Assembly (NCBI RefSeq): GCF_002899895.1
Contig: NZ_PPEI02000001.1
Span: 1,092,848 to 1,156,847, forward strand
From: Chryseobacterium oncorhynchi
Lineage (GTDB): Bacteria > Bacteroidota > Bacteroidia > Flavobacteriales > Weeksellaceae
DNA length: 64,000 nt
Reading direction: 5' to 3'
How positions within the stretch are numbered: position 1 is the first letter of the stretch; each line of letters opens with the position of its first letter. Below are positions 26,663-35,967 of the stretch, piece by piece. A program made the position numbers and the translations under genes. Below the pieces are notes generated by a model that saw only the letters and a program-made list of their open reading frames with translations, searched no databases and was not told the origin of the DNA.

Positions 26663-27982
26663 TTATAAATTAGGATTATTCTTCTTCGCACTCATCGGAT
26701 ATTCTATTGTATATCTCACGTCATTTTGTTGAAGAATATATTCCTTACCATTGATGGTATGTGTAATTTTTTTCTGGTTTGCTCTTCTCAGATCGAACCA
26801 TCTATGTCCCTCTGCTGCAAATTCTCTGAATCTTTCATCAAGAATAAAATTCATGAAATCAGTAGCATTCATTGGGGTAATATTATTTTGAACTGAAGTA
26901 TATCCTTCAGGGGTATATCTGTTTTTTAATACTTTTGATAAGATCTCTTTTGCCTCGCTAAGTTTCCCAAGCTTCAATAATGCTTCAGATTTTATAAAAT
27001 ACATTTCAGTAGTTCTAAAGGATACTTTGAATTCAGAACTTCCTCTTTTAATGATTTTATACTGGCTACCATTTTTTTCAAAATAAATTTTAAACCTTTT
27101 ATCTGTAGCGTCGTTGTATTTTGAAATCAAATCTGTAGATGCAAAAGATAAGTTTTGTGCAGCACTGTCAAATACATCATCCAAAGCCATAATAGACTCT
27201 ACAGACATATAATGATGAGGGGCTGTATTGCTCGTGTTTAGGTTGCTCAGCTCTCCTTTTACTGCCAATACCTGATCTGCGTAGGATAAGGCTTTATTCC
27301 AGTCATTCTCATAAAGGGCAGTTCTGGCCTGTAGAGCCAACAATGCTACCTTAGAGAATCTATAATTGATGCCGGCAGACTGCTGCTGCTCTACCATAAG
27401 CCCTTCTGCTTTGCTCATATCTGCATGAACCTGGTTATATACTTCCTGTACAGAAGAAGGTTTCAATACTGCTTCAAGATCCATTTCAAGATTGATAGGA
27501 ACTCCTTTGTCTGTAGAGGCTGTAGCACTATTGTATGGTTTACCATATAGGTTCACCATGTCAAAATACACATAGGCACGCAATGCATAAGCTTCTGCAA
27601 GGATCTGTTGTTTTTCAGGAGAGTCTTGCATAGTCTTACTTCCTTCATTGATGATCTGGTTCAGATAAAAGACTACTGAATAAAACTTCACCCAAGGAAA
27701 TTCTGCTGTTGCCGAGTCATTATTGGTATCCTTCCACATTGCAATTTCACGATAAACGTTGAAATCACTTATATTTTCATTAATGTTTACCTCATCTGTA
27801 CGAAGCACAGACAAAGATTTGTGAGACGGATATTTTGCATAAGCTGATGTAAGAACTTTACGGTAATCTTCTACCGTTACCGGGATAACTTTTCCTTCTG
27901 GCTGTACATCCAAAAATCTGTCACACCCTATACTGGTAAAGCTGATTGCTGCTAATGCTATAATTGTAGTTATTTTTTTCAT
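26663..27982 (-). CDS. SusD/RagB family substrate-binding lipoprotein
   Basis: A 439-residue outer-membrane surface lipoprotein that caps a SusC channel and captures ligand. The ATG at 27982 gives MKKITTIIALAAISFTSIGC, with Cys20 as lipobox Cys; a TTG nine bases upstream is less likely. Family marks are DRFLDVQPEGKV after the Cys, AYALRAYVYFDMVNLYGKPY (helical TPR-like core) and, near the end, DERFREFAAEGHRWFDLRR. It is shorter than typical SusD proteins (about 500-550). It lies 12 bp after SusC. The nearby protease suggests that the ligand is a peptide; this is inference. Confidence 0.93.
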   Translation of the reverse strand: MKKITTIIALAAISFTSIGCDRFLDVQPEGKVIPVTVEDYRKVLTSAYAKYPSHKSLSVLRTDEVNINENISDFNVYREIAMWKDTNNDSATAEFPWVKFYSVVFYLNQIINEGSKTMQDSPEKQQILAEAYALRAYVYFDMVNLYGKPYNSATASTDKGVPINLEMDLEAVLKPSSVQEVYNQVHADMSKAEGLMVEQQQSAGINYRFSKVALLALQARTALYENDWNKALSYADQVLAVKGELSNLNTSNTAPHHYMSVESIMALDDVFDSAAQNLSFASTDLISKYNDATDKRFKIYFEKNGSQYKIIKRGSSEFKVSFRTTEMYFIKSEALLKLGKLSEAKEILSKVLKNRYTPEGYTSVQNNITPMNATDFMNFILDERFREFAAEGHRWFDLRRANQKKITHTINGKEYILQQNDVRYTIEYPMSAKKNNPNL

Positions 27983-27994
27983 TGTTTTCAAGTT

Positions 27995-30900
27995 TTAAAA
28001 AGAAACATTAAATCCTATTGTAACAGATTTGGTAATAGGCTGTGCATAGATATTACCATAGGTTTCCGGATCAAAATATCCTTCGTAGCCATTACTGAAT
28101 ACAAATAGGTTACGTCCCTCAACGCTTAGCCTAAGACTAGTGATTCCCATAGGAGCGGTAAATTCTTTAGGAAGTGTATATCCTAAACGAATACTGCTGA
28201 TTCTTACATAGCTCACCTCTTTAGCCCATATATCCAGTAAACCATAGGTATTGGAACGGTTACCAGCAAACCATTTGTTAGCCATCCATCCATCAGGATT
28301 TGCATCCATATCAGGACTTGTAATTCCCGGCAATGAATTTCCTGCTTCGTAAATCTCCCTTGTATAGTTTCTTCCTCTGTCTAAATCCATTCCTCTATAA
28401 GATGGAGTACGCATTACTGTCTGCTTGAAATTGAATGTAGCAGCAACAGTAAGGTCAAAATTATGAACCTTAAAGGTGTTGATAATCCCTCCGGTGAACT
28501 TAGGGTCTCTATCTCCTACATAGGTAAACAGGTTTCTCAATTCTTCGTTTGAAAGTTGTGTATCTACAAACTGACCCGGAAGAAAATCTGCATATACATC
28601 ATAAAGCTTGAAGAAATCTGCAGCTTTTACCTTTTCATTTCCTTTCCAGAACATTGGGTTTCCATTTTCATCCATTCCTGCAGTTTTTAGAGCAAAAACA
28701 GCATTTACAGGAAGTCCTTCTCTGGACGGAAGCATTGCATTGTCACGAGGCTGCTCGCTAAGAACATTACTCTTGTTATGAGCAAAGTTGATCGTCGTTG
28801 ACCATTTGAAATTCTCTTTGTTGATGTTTCTGGTTGATAATGCCAATTCAAAACCTTTGTTGGTAAGACTTCCCCAGTTCATCATAGTATATTCGAATCC
28901 GGTTTCAAGAGGAGTTTCTTTCATACTGATCATATCCGTCCCTTTTCTGTTGTAAACATCTGCGGTAAGATTCACACGGTTATTAAATAACCCCAAATCA
29001 AGTCCAAAGTTGATATTGGTTGTTTTTTCCCAACGAAGTTTATCATTTGGCGGGCTGATCACATTGATTACGTCTTCTCTCATCCCCGGAAGAATGTTTG
29101 CATAATTGTATTCACCAATAAAGAATGGTGAAGTATTACGGTCAATATTCCCCTGCAGACCATAAGAAGCTCTTAGCCTAAGATTGGAAACAGGTGTGAT
29201 ATTCTTCATGAAGTTCTCTTTCGTAACCAACCAAGATCCTGAAACAGCCCATATTGGAAGATACTTATACTTTTTATTAACTCCGAATAAATTGGTCCCG
29301 TCATATCTTACACTTCCAAAAAAGGTATATTTTTGGTCATAGGTATAGGAAGCTGTCGCAAACATAGATGCATAAGCGTTCTCTACAGGAGGCATTTCAC
29401 GATAAGTTTCATATCTCTTGTCTGCTGCAAAATTGGAGGTAGGGAAAGCTATAGGAGTTCCTGTTCTCGTATTTTTATTATAACCAAAAGCTCTTGTAAG
29501 CGTAGTATTATCTTCCGTTTTACGAAGTTCTGTTCCTGCCATCAAATCAATTTCATGTACAGAATTGATTTTTGTATTGTAGGTTCCCTGTAGCTTCCAG
29601 TTATATTGAAAGAAGTCGTTATTCCAGTTTTGCTTAATATCTCCGGCAGGCAGGAAATAACGGTATGCACCATCTTTATAGTAACGGGTTCCCTCTTTCA
29701 TCTTTCTGGTAAAGTAAGTCTCCTGTCCGGCATATTTCTCCGTCTTATTGGTATCATACTGAATACCTAACTGTGAAGTAAATCTCAAGTTTTTGGTTGC
29801 CTTATACTCTAAGTCTAATATTGCCTTTAGTGAGTGATTCTTCAGTGCATAGTTTGTATTCTCTCTTTCCTCTAGGAAATTGAAAGGAATATAAGTATCT
29901 GCAAAACCATCTATATCTTTGTCATATCTGTAACTTCCATCCGGATTGAACGGATTCATATACGGATTGGCATTTCTTGAATAGTTAACAGGACTCGCTG
30001 CAGCATCTGCATCCGTCATGAACGATTGTCTCTCGCTCTGTGTACCGAAAATAGAAATTCCTGCATTTAACTTATCACTTAGTTTATAATTATTTTTTAG
30101 GGTTAGGTTATATCTTTTAAAACCAGTTCCAATTGTTGTTCCTTCTTCATCAAAATACCCTAGTGAGAAATAATAGTCAGAAGTATCGCTACCTCCGGAA
30201 ATGCTTACTCCATACTGTTTGTTGATAGCATTTCTGTATAGTAATTTTCCCCAGTCGGTATTATTATTTCTTAACGAGTTAAGCTGCTGACGTGTCAATG
30301 GATTCAAAGCATCCAAGCCTCCACTTCTGAAATCATCAAGCTGGTGGTTCTGAGTTAAAATTCTCATCACCTCTCCTTTATCTGCACGGTAAGTAAGATC
30401 TGCACGTTTTGCAAGCATTAGCTCAAGGTCTACCTTTTCAGATGCATTCAAAAGGTTCAGACGATCAAAATCAGGACGAGCGGTGATGAAAGTATCAGCA
30501 GAGAAGTTTAATTTCATGCTTCCCTTTTTCCCTTTTTTTGTTGTAATGGAAATTACTCCATTAGCAGCTCTTGCTCCGTAAATTGCTGTTGCAGCAGCAT
30601 CTTTCAGGATCGTAATATCCTCAATATCGTTAGGGTTTAATCCTGCAATAGAAAAATTCTGAAGCTGATCAATATTGTCTTTATCAGTGAAGTTGGGTAC
30701 ATCATTTCCTTCTAATGGAAGCCCGTCAATTACCCATAGCGGATCCTGTGGACCGGACAATGAAGCCGTTCCACGAATTCTGATTTTTGCCGGTGCCCCT
30801 GGAGCCCCGGTCTGAGGAGCAACTGCAACCCCTGCAATCTGTCCAGCCAACATTTGGTCTACACTCGCTACCCCAGCCTGGCTTATATTATCCATTTTTA

Positions 30901-31327
30901 CCGTAGCAACTGCTGAAGTCTGCTTACGTTTTTCAATCTTCTGATATCCGGTAATGATAACCTCCTGAATTTTATTTTTATCTGAAACTTCAGAACTCAG
31001 TCTCACCGTATAATTGGTTTTATCTTCATTGATCAGAATCATCCTGGACTCATATCCCGGATAACTTACCAATATAGATTTTGTATCTTTTGGTACTTCC
31101 AGTATAAACTTTCCGTCCTTATCTGCAACTGTACCTACTGATACACTTTCAATAATTCCGTCCAGATCCGTTTTTGTAGAAACAGATTGGGCTTCTATTT
31201 TTATGGATGCACCGGCAATTGCGCCGGAAGTACTACCATCTTCTATCTTTCCTGTGATCGTTTTCTTTTCCTGAGCAAACGCAACCTGAGCAGCTAAAAG
31301 AGGTAAAAGTATTAGAGTTTTTTTCAT
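27995..31327 (-). CDS. SusC/RagA family TonB-linked outer-membrane transporter
   Basis: A 1110-residue TonB-dependent channel. Signal peptide MKKTLILLPLLAAQVAFAQ; residues about 24-112 form a carboxypeptidase-regulatory-like domain; IQEVIITGYQ near 118 serves as TonB box; the plug follows with RIRGTASLSGPQDPLWVIDGLPL and ILKDAAATAIYGARAANGVI; a large beta barrel ends in a terminal Phe (TIGFNVSF). The regulatory-like domain has an extra insertion with two similar TDLDG/DKDG turns. Encoded between a secreted protease and its SusD partner, 10 bp and 12 bp apart, so translated from one operon. Confidence 0.95.
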   Translation of the reverse strand: MKKTLILLPLLAAQVAFAQEKKTITGKIEDGSTSGAIAGASIKIEAQSVSTKTDLDGIIESVSVGTVADKDGKFILEVPKDTKSILVSYPGYESRMILINEDKTNYTVRLSSEVSDKNKIQEVIITGYQKIEKRKQTSAVATVKMDNISQAGVASVDQMLAGQIAGVAVAPQTGAPGAPAKIRIRGTASLSGPQDPLWVIDGLPLEGNDVPNFTDKDNIDQLQNFSIAGLNPNDIEDITILKDAAATAIYGARAANGVISITTKKGKKGSMKLNFSADTFITARPDFDRLNLLNASEKVDLELMLAKRADLTYRADKGEVMRILTQNHQLDDFRSGGLDALNPLTRQQLNSLRNNNTDWGKLLYRNAINKQYGVSISGGSDTSDYYFSLGYFDEEGTTIGTGFKRYNLTLKNNYKLSDKLNAGISIFGTQSERQSFMTDADAAASPVNYSRNANPYMNPFNPDGSYRYDKDIDGFADTYIPFNFLEERENTNYALKNHSLKAILDLEYKATKNLRFTSQLGIQYDTNKTEKYAGQETYFTRKMKEGTRYYKDGAYRYFLPAGDIKQNWNNDFFQYNWKLQGTYNTKINSVHEIDLMAGTELRKTEDNTTLTRAFGYNKNTRTGTPIAFPTSNFAADKRYETYREMPPVENAYASMFATASYTYDQKYTFFGSVRYDGTNLFGVNKKYKYLPIWAVSGSWLVTKENFMKNITPVSNLRLRASYGLQGNIDRNTSPFFIGEYNYANILPGMREDVINVISPPNDKLRWEKTTNINFGLDLGLFNNRVNLTADVYNRKGTDMISMKETPLETGFEYTMMNWGSLTNKGFELALSTRNINKENFKWSTTINFAHNKSNVLSEQPRDNAMLPSREGLPVNAVFALKTAGMDENGNPMFWKGNEKVKAADFFKLYDVYADFLPGQFVDTQLSNEELRNLFTYVGDRDPKFTGGIINTFKVHNFDLTVAATFNFKQTVMRTPSYRGMDLDRGRNYTREIYEAGNSLPGITSPDMDANPDGWMANKWFAGNRSNTYGLLDIWAKEVSYVRISSIRLGYTLPKEFTAPMGITSLRLSVEGRNLFVFSNGYEGYFDPETYGNIYAQPITKSVTIGFNVSF

Positions 31328-31337
31328 AGCTGTTTAT

Positions 31338-33902
31338 TTATTTTAAAGCCTCTTCAATACGAATGATTAAATCTGTGTAATGAGCTCTTGAGGAGTCATC
31401 ACCTTTGTATCTGGTTCTATTCAGTAAATCCAGAACTTTCTGTAGCTCTGCTCTTTTATAGGTAGTTACTTCAGATACTCTTTTCATGGATGAATAATTA
31501 ATGTTTCTAAGGTTCTTATCTTCTTCATGATAATTACAGATCATTGGCATATTCAGATTATGATCTGTCTTTAACCCTTTCACTGCTGTTTTTTCGAACA
31601 GTTTATTCACTGAAACAATCATCGCATCTACATAGTTCTTCTGTGCCATCTTTTCAAAGATTGTAAGGCTTCCTCTTTTATTAAAAATGGCTCCTCTTAC
31701 CTGATCAAATAGATTTTCAACAGTATAAATCTCATCCTTAGAACCTGAAACTTCATTTTTCAACTCATTTTCAAGTAACCTAAGCAATCTGTCATCCATA
31801 AACAGGGAATAAATATTGGCATACTGCATTCCTCTTGCCAAGGTATACGGCGTCTGCTCAAATGGTCCCATCGGTGAGTTTTTAACCGGATAGGTCTTCT
31901 CTGTAATTGGATTGAAGAATAACCACTCCGGAAGGTTGATCGCATTTTTAACAAGATAATCAACCGCTCTTCTCTGTGTTTCCGCAGGAACCGGTTCGTA
32001 TGCCTTTTTCTTGTTACCAAAAACAGTGTTATTCAGGTAAATCCCTCCTACATTAGCCATCACATGACCTGTATACAAGTCCCATTGCCCAATAGCTTCC
32101 AAATACAATTTACCTGTCGCTGTGTAATCTTTACCATCTTCATAGGTCCATTTTAAAAGGTTATCTACAACAACTTTCAGGTTCTTCATTCCGTATTCGC
32201 TTGCCTTCATTGCATCATCTCCCAAATCTTCAGACTGCGAACGCGGATCTATTGTTTCAAGATAACTCTGCTGTTCTCCGTAGAAGTACATTGGATCGTC
32301 TTGATGTTTTTCAATCAGGTTTCTTAATGCTTTTTTCTCAACAAACTCATCCGGGTACCAACGATAGCCCCACTCAATAGCATATTTATCATAAAGCCCG
32401 ATTTTCGGAGTGATTGCTGTAACACCATCTTCCGGCTGGGCAACATAGTTGTAACGTGCATAATCCATAATGGAAGGTGCAGTTCCACCCATTCTATCTG
32501 TAAATTCCTTTGAACGAAGTGATTCTACGGGGAATGAGAAAGATGCTCCCATATTATGCTTCAATCCGAATGTATGTCCTACTTCATGGGATGAAACAAA
32601 TCGGATAGCTTCTCCCATATGCTCATCACTAAATTTATTTCCTCTGGCTTTTGGATCTATTGCCCCTGTCTGAATTCTCATCCAGTCATGAAGAGAAGTC
32701 ATTACATTATGCCACCAGATGATATCCGCTTCAATAATTTCACCACTTCTCGGATCTACTACTGACGGCCCCATGGCATTAGACTTAGGTGAAGCCGCAT
32801 AGGTGATTACAGAATATCTTACATCATCAATATCAAAATCTTCATCCTTTTCGTCCGGCATTTTTGCAATCACAGCATTTTTAAAACCAGCCTGCTCAAA
32901 GGCAACCTGCCAATCATGTACTCCTGCGATGATCTTTTCACGCCATTGTTTTGGAGTAGCAGGATCTATATAATAAACAATTTGTTTTTTAGGCTCTACT
33001 AATTCTCCTCTAAGATATTTCTCCTTGTCTTCATCTTTAGGCTCAAGGTTCCATTTGGTGATGAAGAATTTTTCATCCATTTTCTGCTGACGGTCATTGA
33101 AAGTCCAATGCTTTTCAGAGAAAAACCCTACTCTTGCGTCTGAAACTCTGGGTTTCATAGGTACACTAGGAAGCAATACAAGATTACTTGTAACCCCCAA
33201 TGTCACTGGTAAATCTACACCTCCCTCATTCACGGAAGTACTCAATTGAGACTTCACAACAAGGTTTTGTGGAAATGTTTTTACTCCTTCTATATAGGAA
33301 AGACTTGATTTTACTGATCCTCCAAGACCTACATTCGCCAAAACATCATTAAAACTCTTCTGATTTCCGTCAAAAACCTTGTTCACCTTAATGGCTACTG
33401 AAGTGGAGTCATTGTTTTGTGCTTCAATATCAAAAACTTCAATTACAGATTCTGAAAAGTTATCCTTAACAGATTTTGTAATGGCATCATTTTTAGGTGA
33501 CGACACTTTAGCTTCAGAGGTTTTAACCCATACTTTCTTGGCTAATCTGTCACGGTGAAAAGAAATGATCTTATTTTCATAGTTCATTCCCTTATTTAAA
33601 CCCGCTTCATTCACCTGCATAGGTACCTGAGATAGTTTGTTGACCACCAAAAACTGGCGCCCCATCAAACTGTCAGGTATTTCAAAATAAACATCCGTTT
33701 TTACCTGTATCGTATTGAAAATACCTTTTTTATAGGTACCTTTTTTGATCAGTTCGTCAATTTTCTTTGTTTTTTTTGATGATGAAACATCTGTTTTTTC
33801 AGCTTTGTCCTTGGCCGTTTTTACAGTATCCTTTTTTTGTGCCATTACCGCCGGCGAAGCCAATGCAAGTCCTAGATACAAGGCAAGTCTGTAATTCTTC
33901 AT
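31338..33902 (-). CDS. Zinc-dependent metalloprotease (metzincin-like, DUF5117/DUF4953 type)
   Basis: An 854-residue secreted enzyme. The ATG at 33902 gives the signal MKNYRLALYLGLALASPAVMAQ. The zinc site HEVGHTFGLKH is at 439-449 (HExxHxxGxxH) and is followed by a Met-turn SIMDYARYN, as in metzincins. The N-terminal 300 residues resemble DUF5118/DUF5117 and the C-terminal part is helical. It should act in the periplasm or on the surface, releasing peptides. It starts the operon with SusC and SusD, which supports a protein or peptide utilisation role. Substrate is unknown. Confidence 0.88.
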   Translation of the reverse strand: MKNYRLALYLGLALASPAVMAQKKDTVKTAKDKAEKTDVSSSKKTKKIDELIKKGTYKKGIFNTIQVKTDVYFEIPDSLMGRQFLVVNKLSQVPMQVNEAGLNKGMNYENKIISFHRDRLAKKVWVKTSEAKVSSPKNDAITKSVKDNFSESVIEVFDIEAQNNDSTSVAIKVNKVFDGNQKSFNDVLANVGLGGSVKSSLSYIEGVKTFPQNLVVKSQLSTSVNEGGVDLPVTLGVTSNLVLLPSVPMKPRVSDARVGFFSEKHWTFNDRQQKMDEKFFITKWNLEPKDEDKEKYLRGELVEPKKQIVYYIDPATPKQWREKIIAGVHDWQVAFEQAGFKNAVIAKMPDEKDEDFDIDDVRYSVITYAASPKSNAMGPSVVDPRSGEIIEADIIWWHNVMTSLHDWMRIQTGAIDPKARGNKFSDEHMGEAIRFVSSHEVGHTFGLKHNMGASFSFPVESLRSKEFTDRMGGTAPSIMDYARYNYVAQPEDGVTAITPKIGLYDKYAIEWGYRWYPDEFVEKKALRNLIEKHQDDPMYFYGEQQSYLETIDPRSQSEDLGDDAMKASEYGMKNLKVVVDNLLKWTYEDGKDYTATGKLYLEAIGQWDLYTGHVMANVGGIYLNNTVFGNKKKAYEPVPAETQRRAVDYLVKNAINLPEWLFFNPITEKTYPVKNSPMGPFEQTPYTLARGMQYANIYSLFMDDRLLRLLENELKNEVSGSKDEIYTVENLFDQVRGAIFNKRGSLTIFEKMAQKNYVDAMIVSVNKLFEKTAVKGLKTDHNLNMPMICNYHEEDKNLRNINYSSMKRVSEVTTYKRAELQKVLDLLNRTRYKGDDSSRAHYTDLIIRIEEALK

Positions 33903-33951
33903 TAAAATAGTCCGATTCATTCCAAATAGTAAATATCTTAGTTTCAGCTAG

Positions 33952-33959
33952 CAAAGCTA
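33952..33959 (-). promoter_or_regulatory. -7 promoter element (TAGCTTTG) for the protease-SusCD operon
   Basis: Exact TAnnTTTG on the minus strand, 49 bp before the protease ATG. No good -33 box, which fits a regulated promoter that needs an activator. Confidence 0.5.
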
Positions 33960-34032
33960 TAGGTATAGTGAATTATTAAATAATATTAGGGAGTGAGAGG
34001 ATGTTTTTTGGGAGTGAATGGATTTTTTTATT

Positions 34033-35616
34033 TTACTTCATTAATGGCAAAAAACATATGAAATTTTCACCATCTACAGAAATATGAAGCAGATTATTCT
34101 TAAAATACTCATAAACCTGATTCAAATAATCAATTCCGAATTTCTCCCCCTGAACGGCTTCCGTTTTCGGCTGCCAGGTGTTCTTCACCATAATCTCATT
34201 CTTTTCTATTATAATAATGATCTCCAACGGTTGATCTATCGTCGCAATATTATGTTTTATCGCATTTTCCACTACAATTTGCAAGGATAGATATGGAATT
34301 CGTTTTTCTAAACTTTCCGGGCTATTGATGATTAACTCAAATCTCAGCTCTTCATCAAACCTACTTTTCAGAAGCTCCATATATTTTTGGATAAAATCAA
34401 TTTCCTTGGCAACAGAAACAATATTTTCCTTTGGAGGGACAATCAGATACCTATAAATCTTGGAAAGGTTCATGGTAAACTTCTGAGCATTCTCTTTATT
34501 GATTCCGATCAGCATATAAAGCGAGTTCAGTGAATTGAACAAAAAATGCGGATTGATATTATTTTTAAGCTGCTGCAACTGATTAATAACCTCTGCCTTG
34601 TGCATCTTTTCATTCTCAACCAGCAGTAAGTTTTTCTCCGTCTGTATTTTTTCTTTTTCTCTGTAAGCAATATTTGCTGATCTTTGAAACAAAATAAAGA
34701 CCGTTACAATCAGGAATAAAGCAGCAAGAAATATATAAATGGTATAGGTTTTTACTTTGTTGGTATTTTCATCAATAATAAAATTAACATGATTTACCAC
34801 TGTATATCCATCAAAATTATCCGTTTTTAGTGGTTTTATAAATCGGGTGACTCCCACCCCAAGATATTCAGAAACGGCAGTTCTTTCTGTATATCCAGAT
34901 TTTACAGTATTGCATATCGTATCTTGGGGTTTGATATCTGTAAATTCGAAAATACTTTTTCCAAGATATTTCTTTTCCGGATGGGTAATACAAATTCCCT
35001 CCTTTGTAAAGACGTAGGCATAAGTATTTGAGCTTTTATCTACATTGATAAAATATTGATGAAGATCATCCAGACTCACTGTAGATCCATAATACAGCCT
35101 ATTTTTACCAGGAAGTACAAGAGAGTCATAGCTCACCCAATAGATGCTGTCTTTACGTGTAATCAGAAGATCCTTAAAGTGTCCCGGCCCGTTACTTTTT
35201 ATAGCAACAGACTTTTCTGTGCGCTCTCTATTTTTAAAAAGATCGGCTAAAGGATTATTACTTTCCGATTTTCCGGTTCCATTCTTATCATAATAGTACC
35301 AGCTGTAAGTTAAAAGATTTCTTTTTTTGTTTAAACCATTTAAAACCAAAGAATAGTCCTTATAATTTTTCAGACCATCTTTTTGAATCAATTCACGAAG
35401 AAGGTATTGATAGTCTTCTATATTTCTAAATTCATTTTCTACCGATTCATATTTCCGGAAGAAAGTTTTTCTTGCAAAATCCTCAGTATTTTTACGGCTG
35501 TCTTCTGTAATTAAAAGACTTAGAACAGCAAATGCTGCCACTGCAATGAAGCAGACAGAGATTGCTGTAATGTAAACTGATTTTCGGGATAGGGTATGTT
35601 TAAATTGAATACTCAA
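34033..35616 (-). CDS. LytS-type sensor histidine kinase
   Basis: A 527-residue inner-membrane kinase. Membrane helices at about 15-37 and 290-310 enclose an extracytoplasmic sensor domain of about 250 residues with dCache-like features (YYYDKNGTG, AYVFTKEGICITHPEK). The cytoplasmic part has KNNINPHFLFNSLNSLY with His357 as phospho-acceptor (HisKA-like PF06580 family) and the ATP-site N-box QIVVENAIKHN with Asn451. LytS-type kinases pair with LytTR regulators, one of which lies 7 kb downstream on the same strand. The first possible start is a TTG at 35616, with no ATG before helix 1. Its promoter is strong. Confidence 0.9.
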   Translation of the reverse strand: MSIQFKHTLSRKSVYITAISVCFIAVAAFAVLSLLITEDSRKNTEDFARKTFFRKYESVENEFRNIEDYQYLLRELIQKDGLKNYKDYSLVLNGLNKKRNLLTYSWYYYDKNGTGKSESNNPLADLFKNRERTEKSVAIKSNGPGHFKDLLITRKDSIYWVSYDSLVLPGKNRLYYGSTVSLDDLHQYFINVDKSSNTYAYVFTKEGICITHPEKKYLGKSIFEFTDIKPQDTICNTVKSGYTERTAVSEYLGVGVTRFIKPLKTDNFDGYTVVNHVNFIIDENTNKVKTYTIYIFLAALFLIVTVFILFQRSANIAYREKEKIQTEKNLLLVENEKMHKAEVINQLQQLKNNINPHFLFNSLNSLYMLIGINKENAQKFTMNLSKIYRYLIVPPKENIVSVAKEIDFIQKYMELLKSRFDEELRFELIINSPESLEKRIPYLSLQIVVENAIKHNIATIDQPLEIIIIIEKNEIMVKNTWQPKTEAVQGEKFGIDYLNQVYEYFKNNLLHISVDGENFICFLPLMK

Positions 35617-35713
35617 GATCTTCTACATTGTTATTTTCATCAAAAGAAAGACTTAGGCAATACTATAGTAAAGCCTATTCTTGTGATTCTTCCGCAGATA
35701 ATTTATTAGTTTG

Positions 35714-35743
35714 CAAAGATATAACAAAGATTTCAGGACCAAA
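35714..35743 (-). promoter_or_regulatory. Promoter of the histidine kinase
   Basis: On the minus strand TTTG (35743-35740), 18 bp, TATCTTTG (35721-35714): a full Bacteroidota housekeeping promoter. The transcript would carry a leader of about 90 nt. Confidence 0.65.
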
Positions 35744-35939
35744 AAGTGAATTAAAATTATATGAAAACAAGTGATAAATAGGAACATCTTGAGGGTATAA
35801 ACGTATGCTCAAAATATTTTTTGTAAAAAAAAAGTTTTTTCTATGCCTTAAAGCAGGCCCAGAAAATCTATAAATCTTAAAATTAGTTAATATAGATGTT
35901 CAATCAACAGATTACGCTCTTAAATATTTTGAAATTAGT

Positions 35940-35947
35940 TATCTTCG
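35940..35947 (+). promoter_or_regulatory. Probable -7 element for the thioredoxin-like gene
   Basis: TATCTTCG, one mismatch from TAnnTTTG, 20 bp before the ATG at 35968. Weak -33. Confidence 0.35.
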
Positions 35948-35967
35948 CCTACAAATCTAATTTGAAA

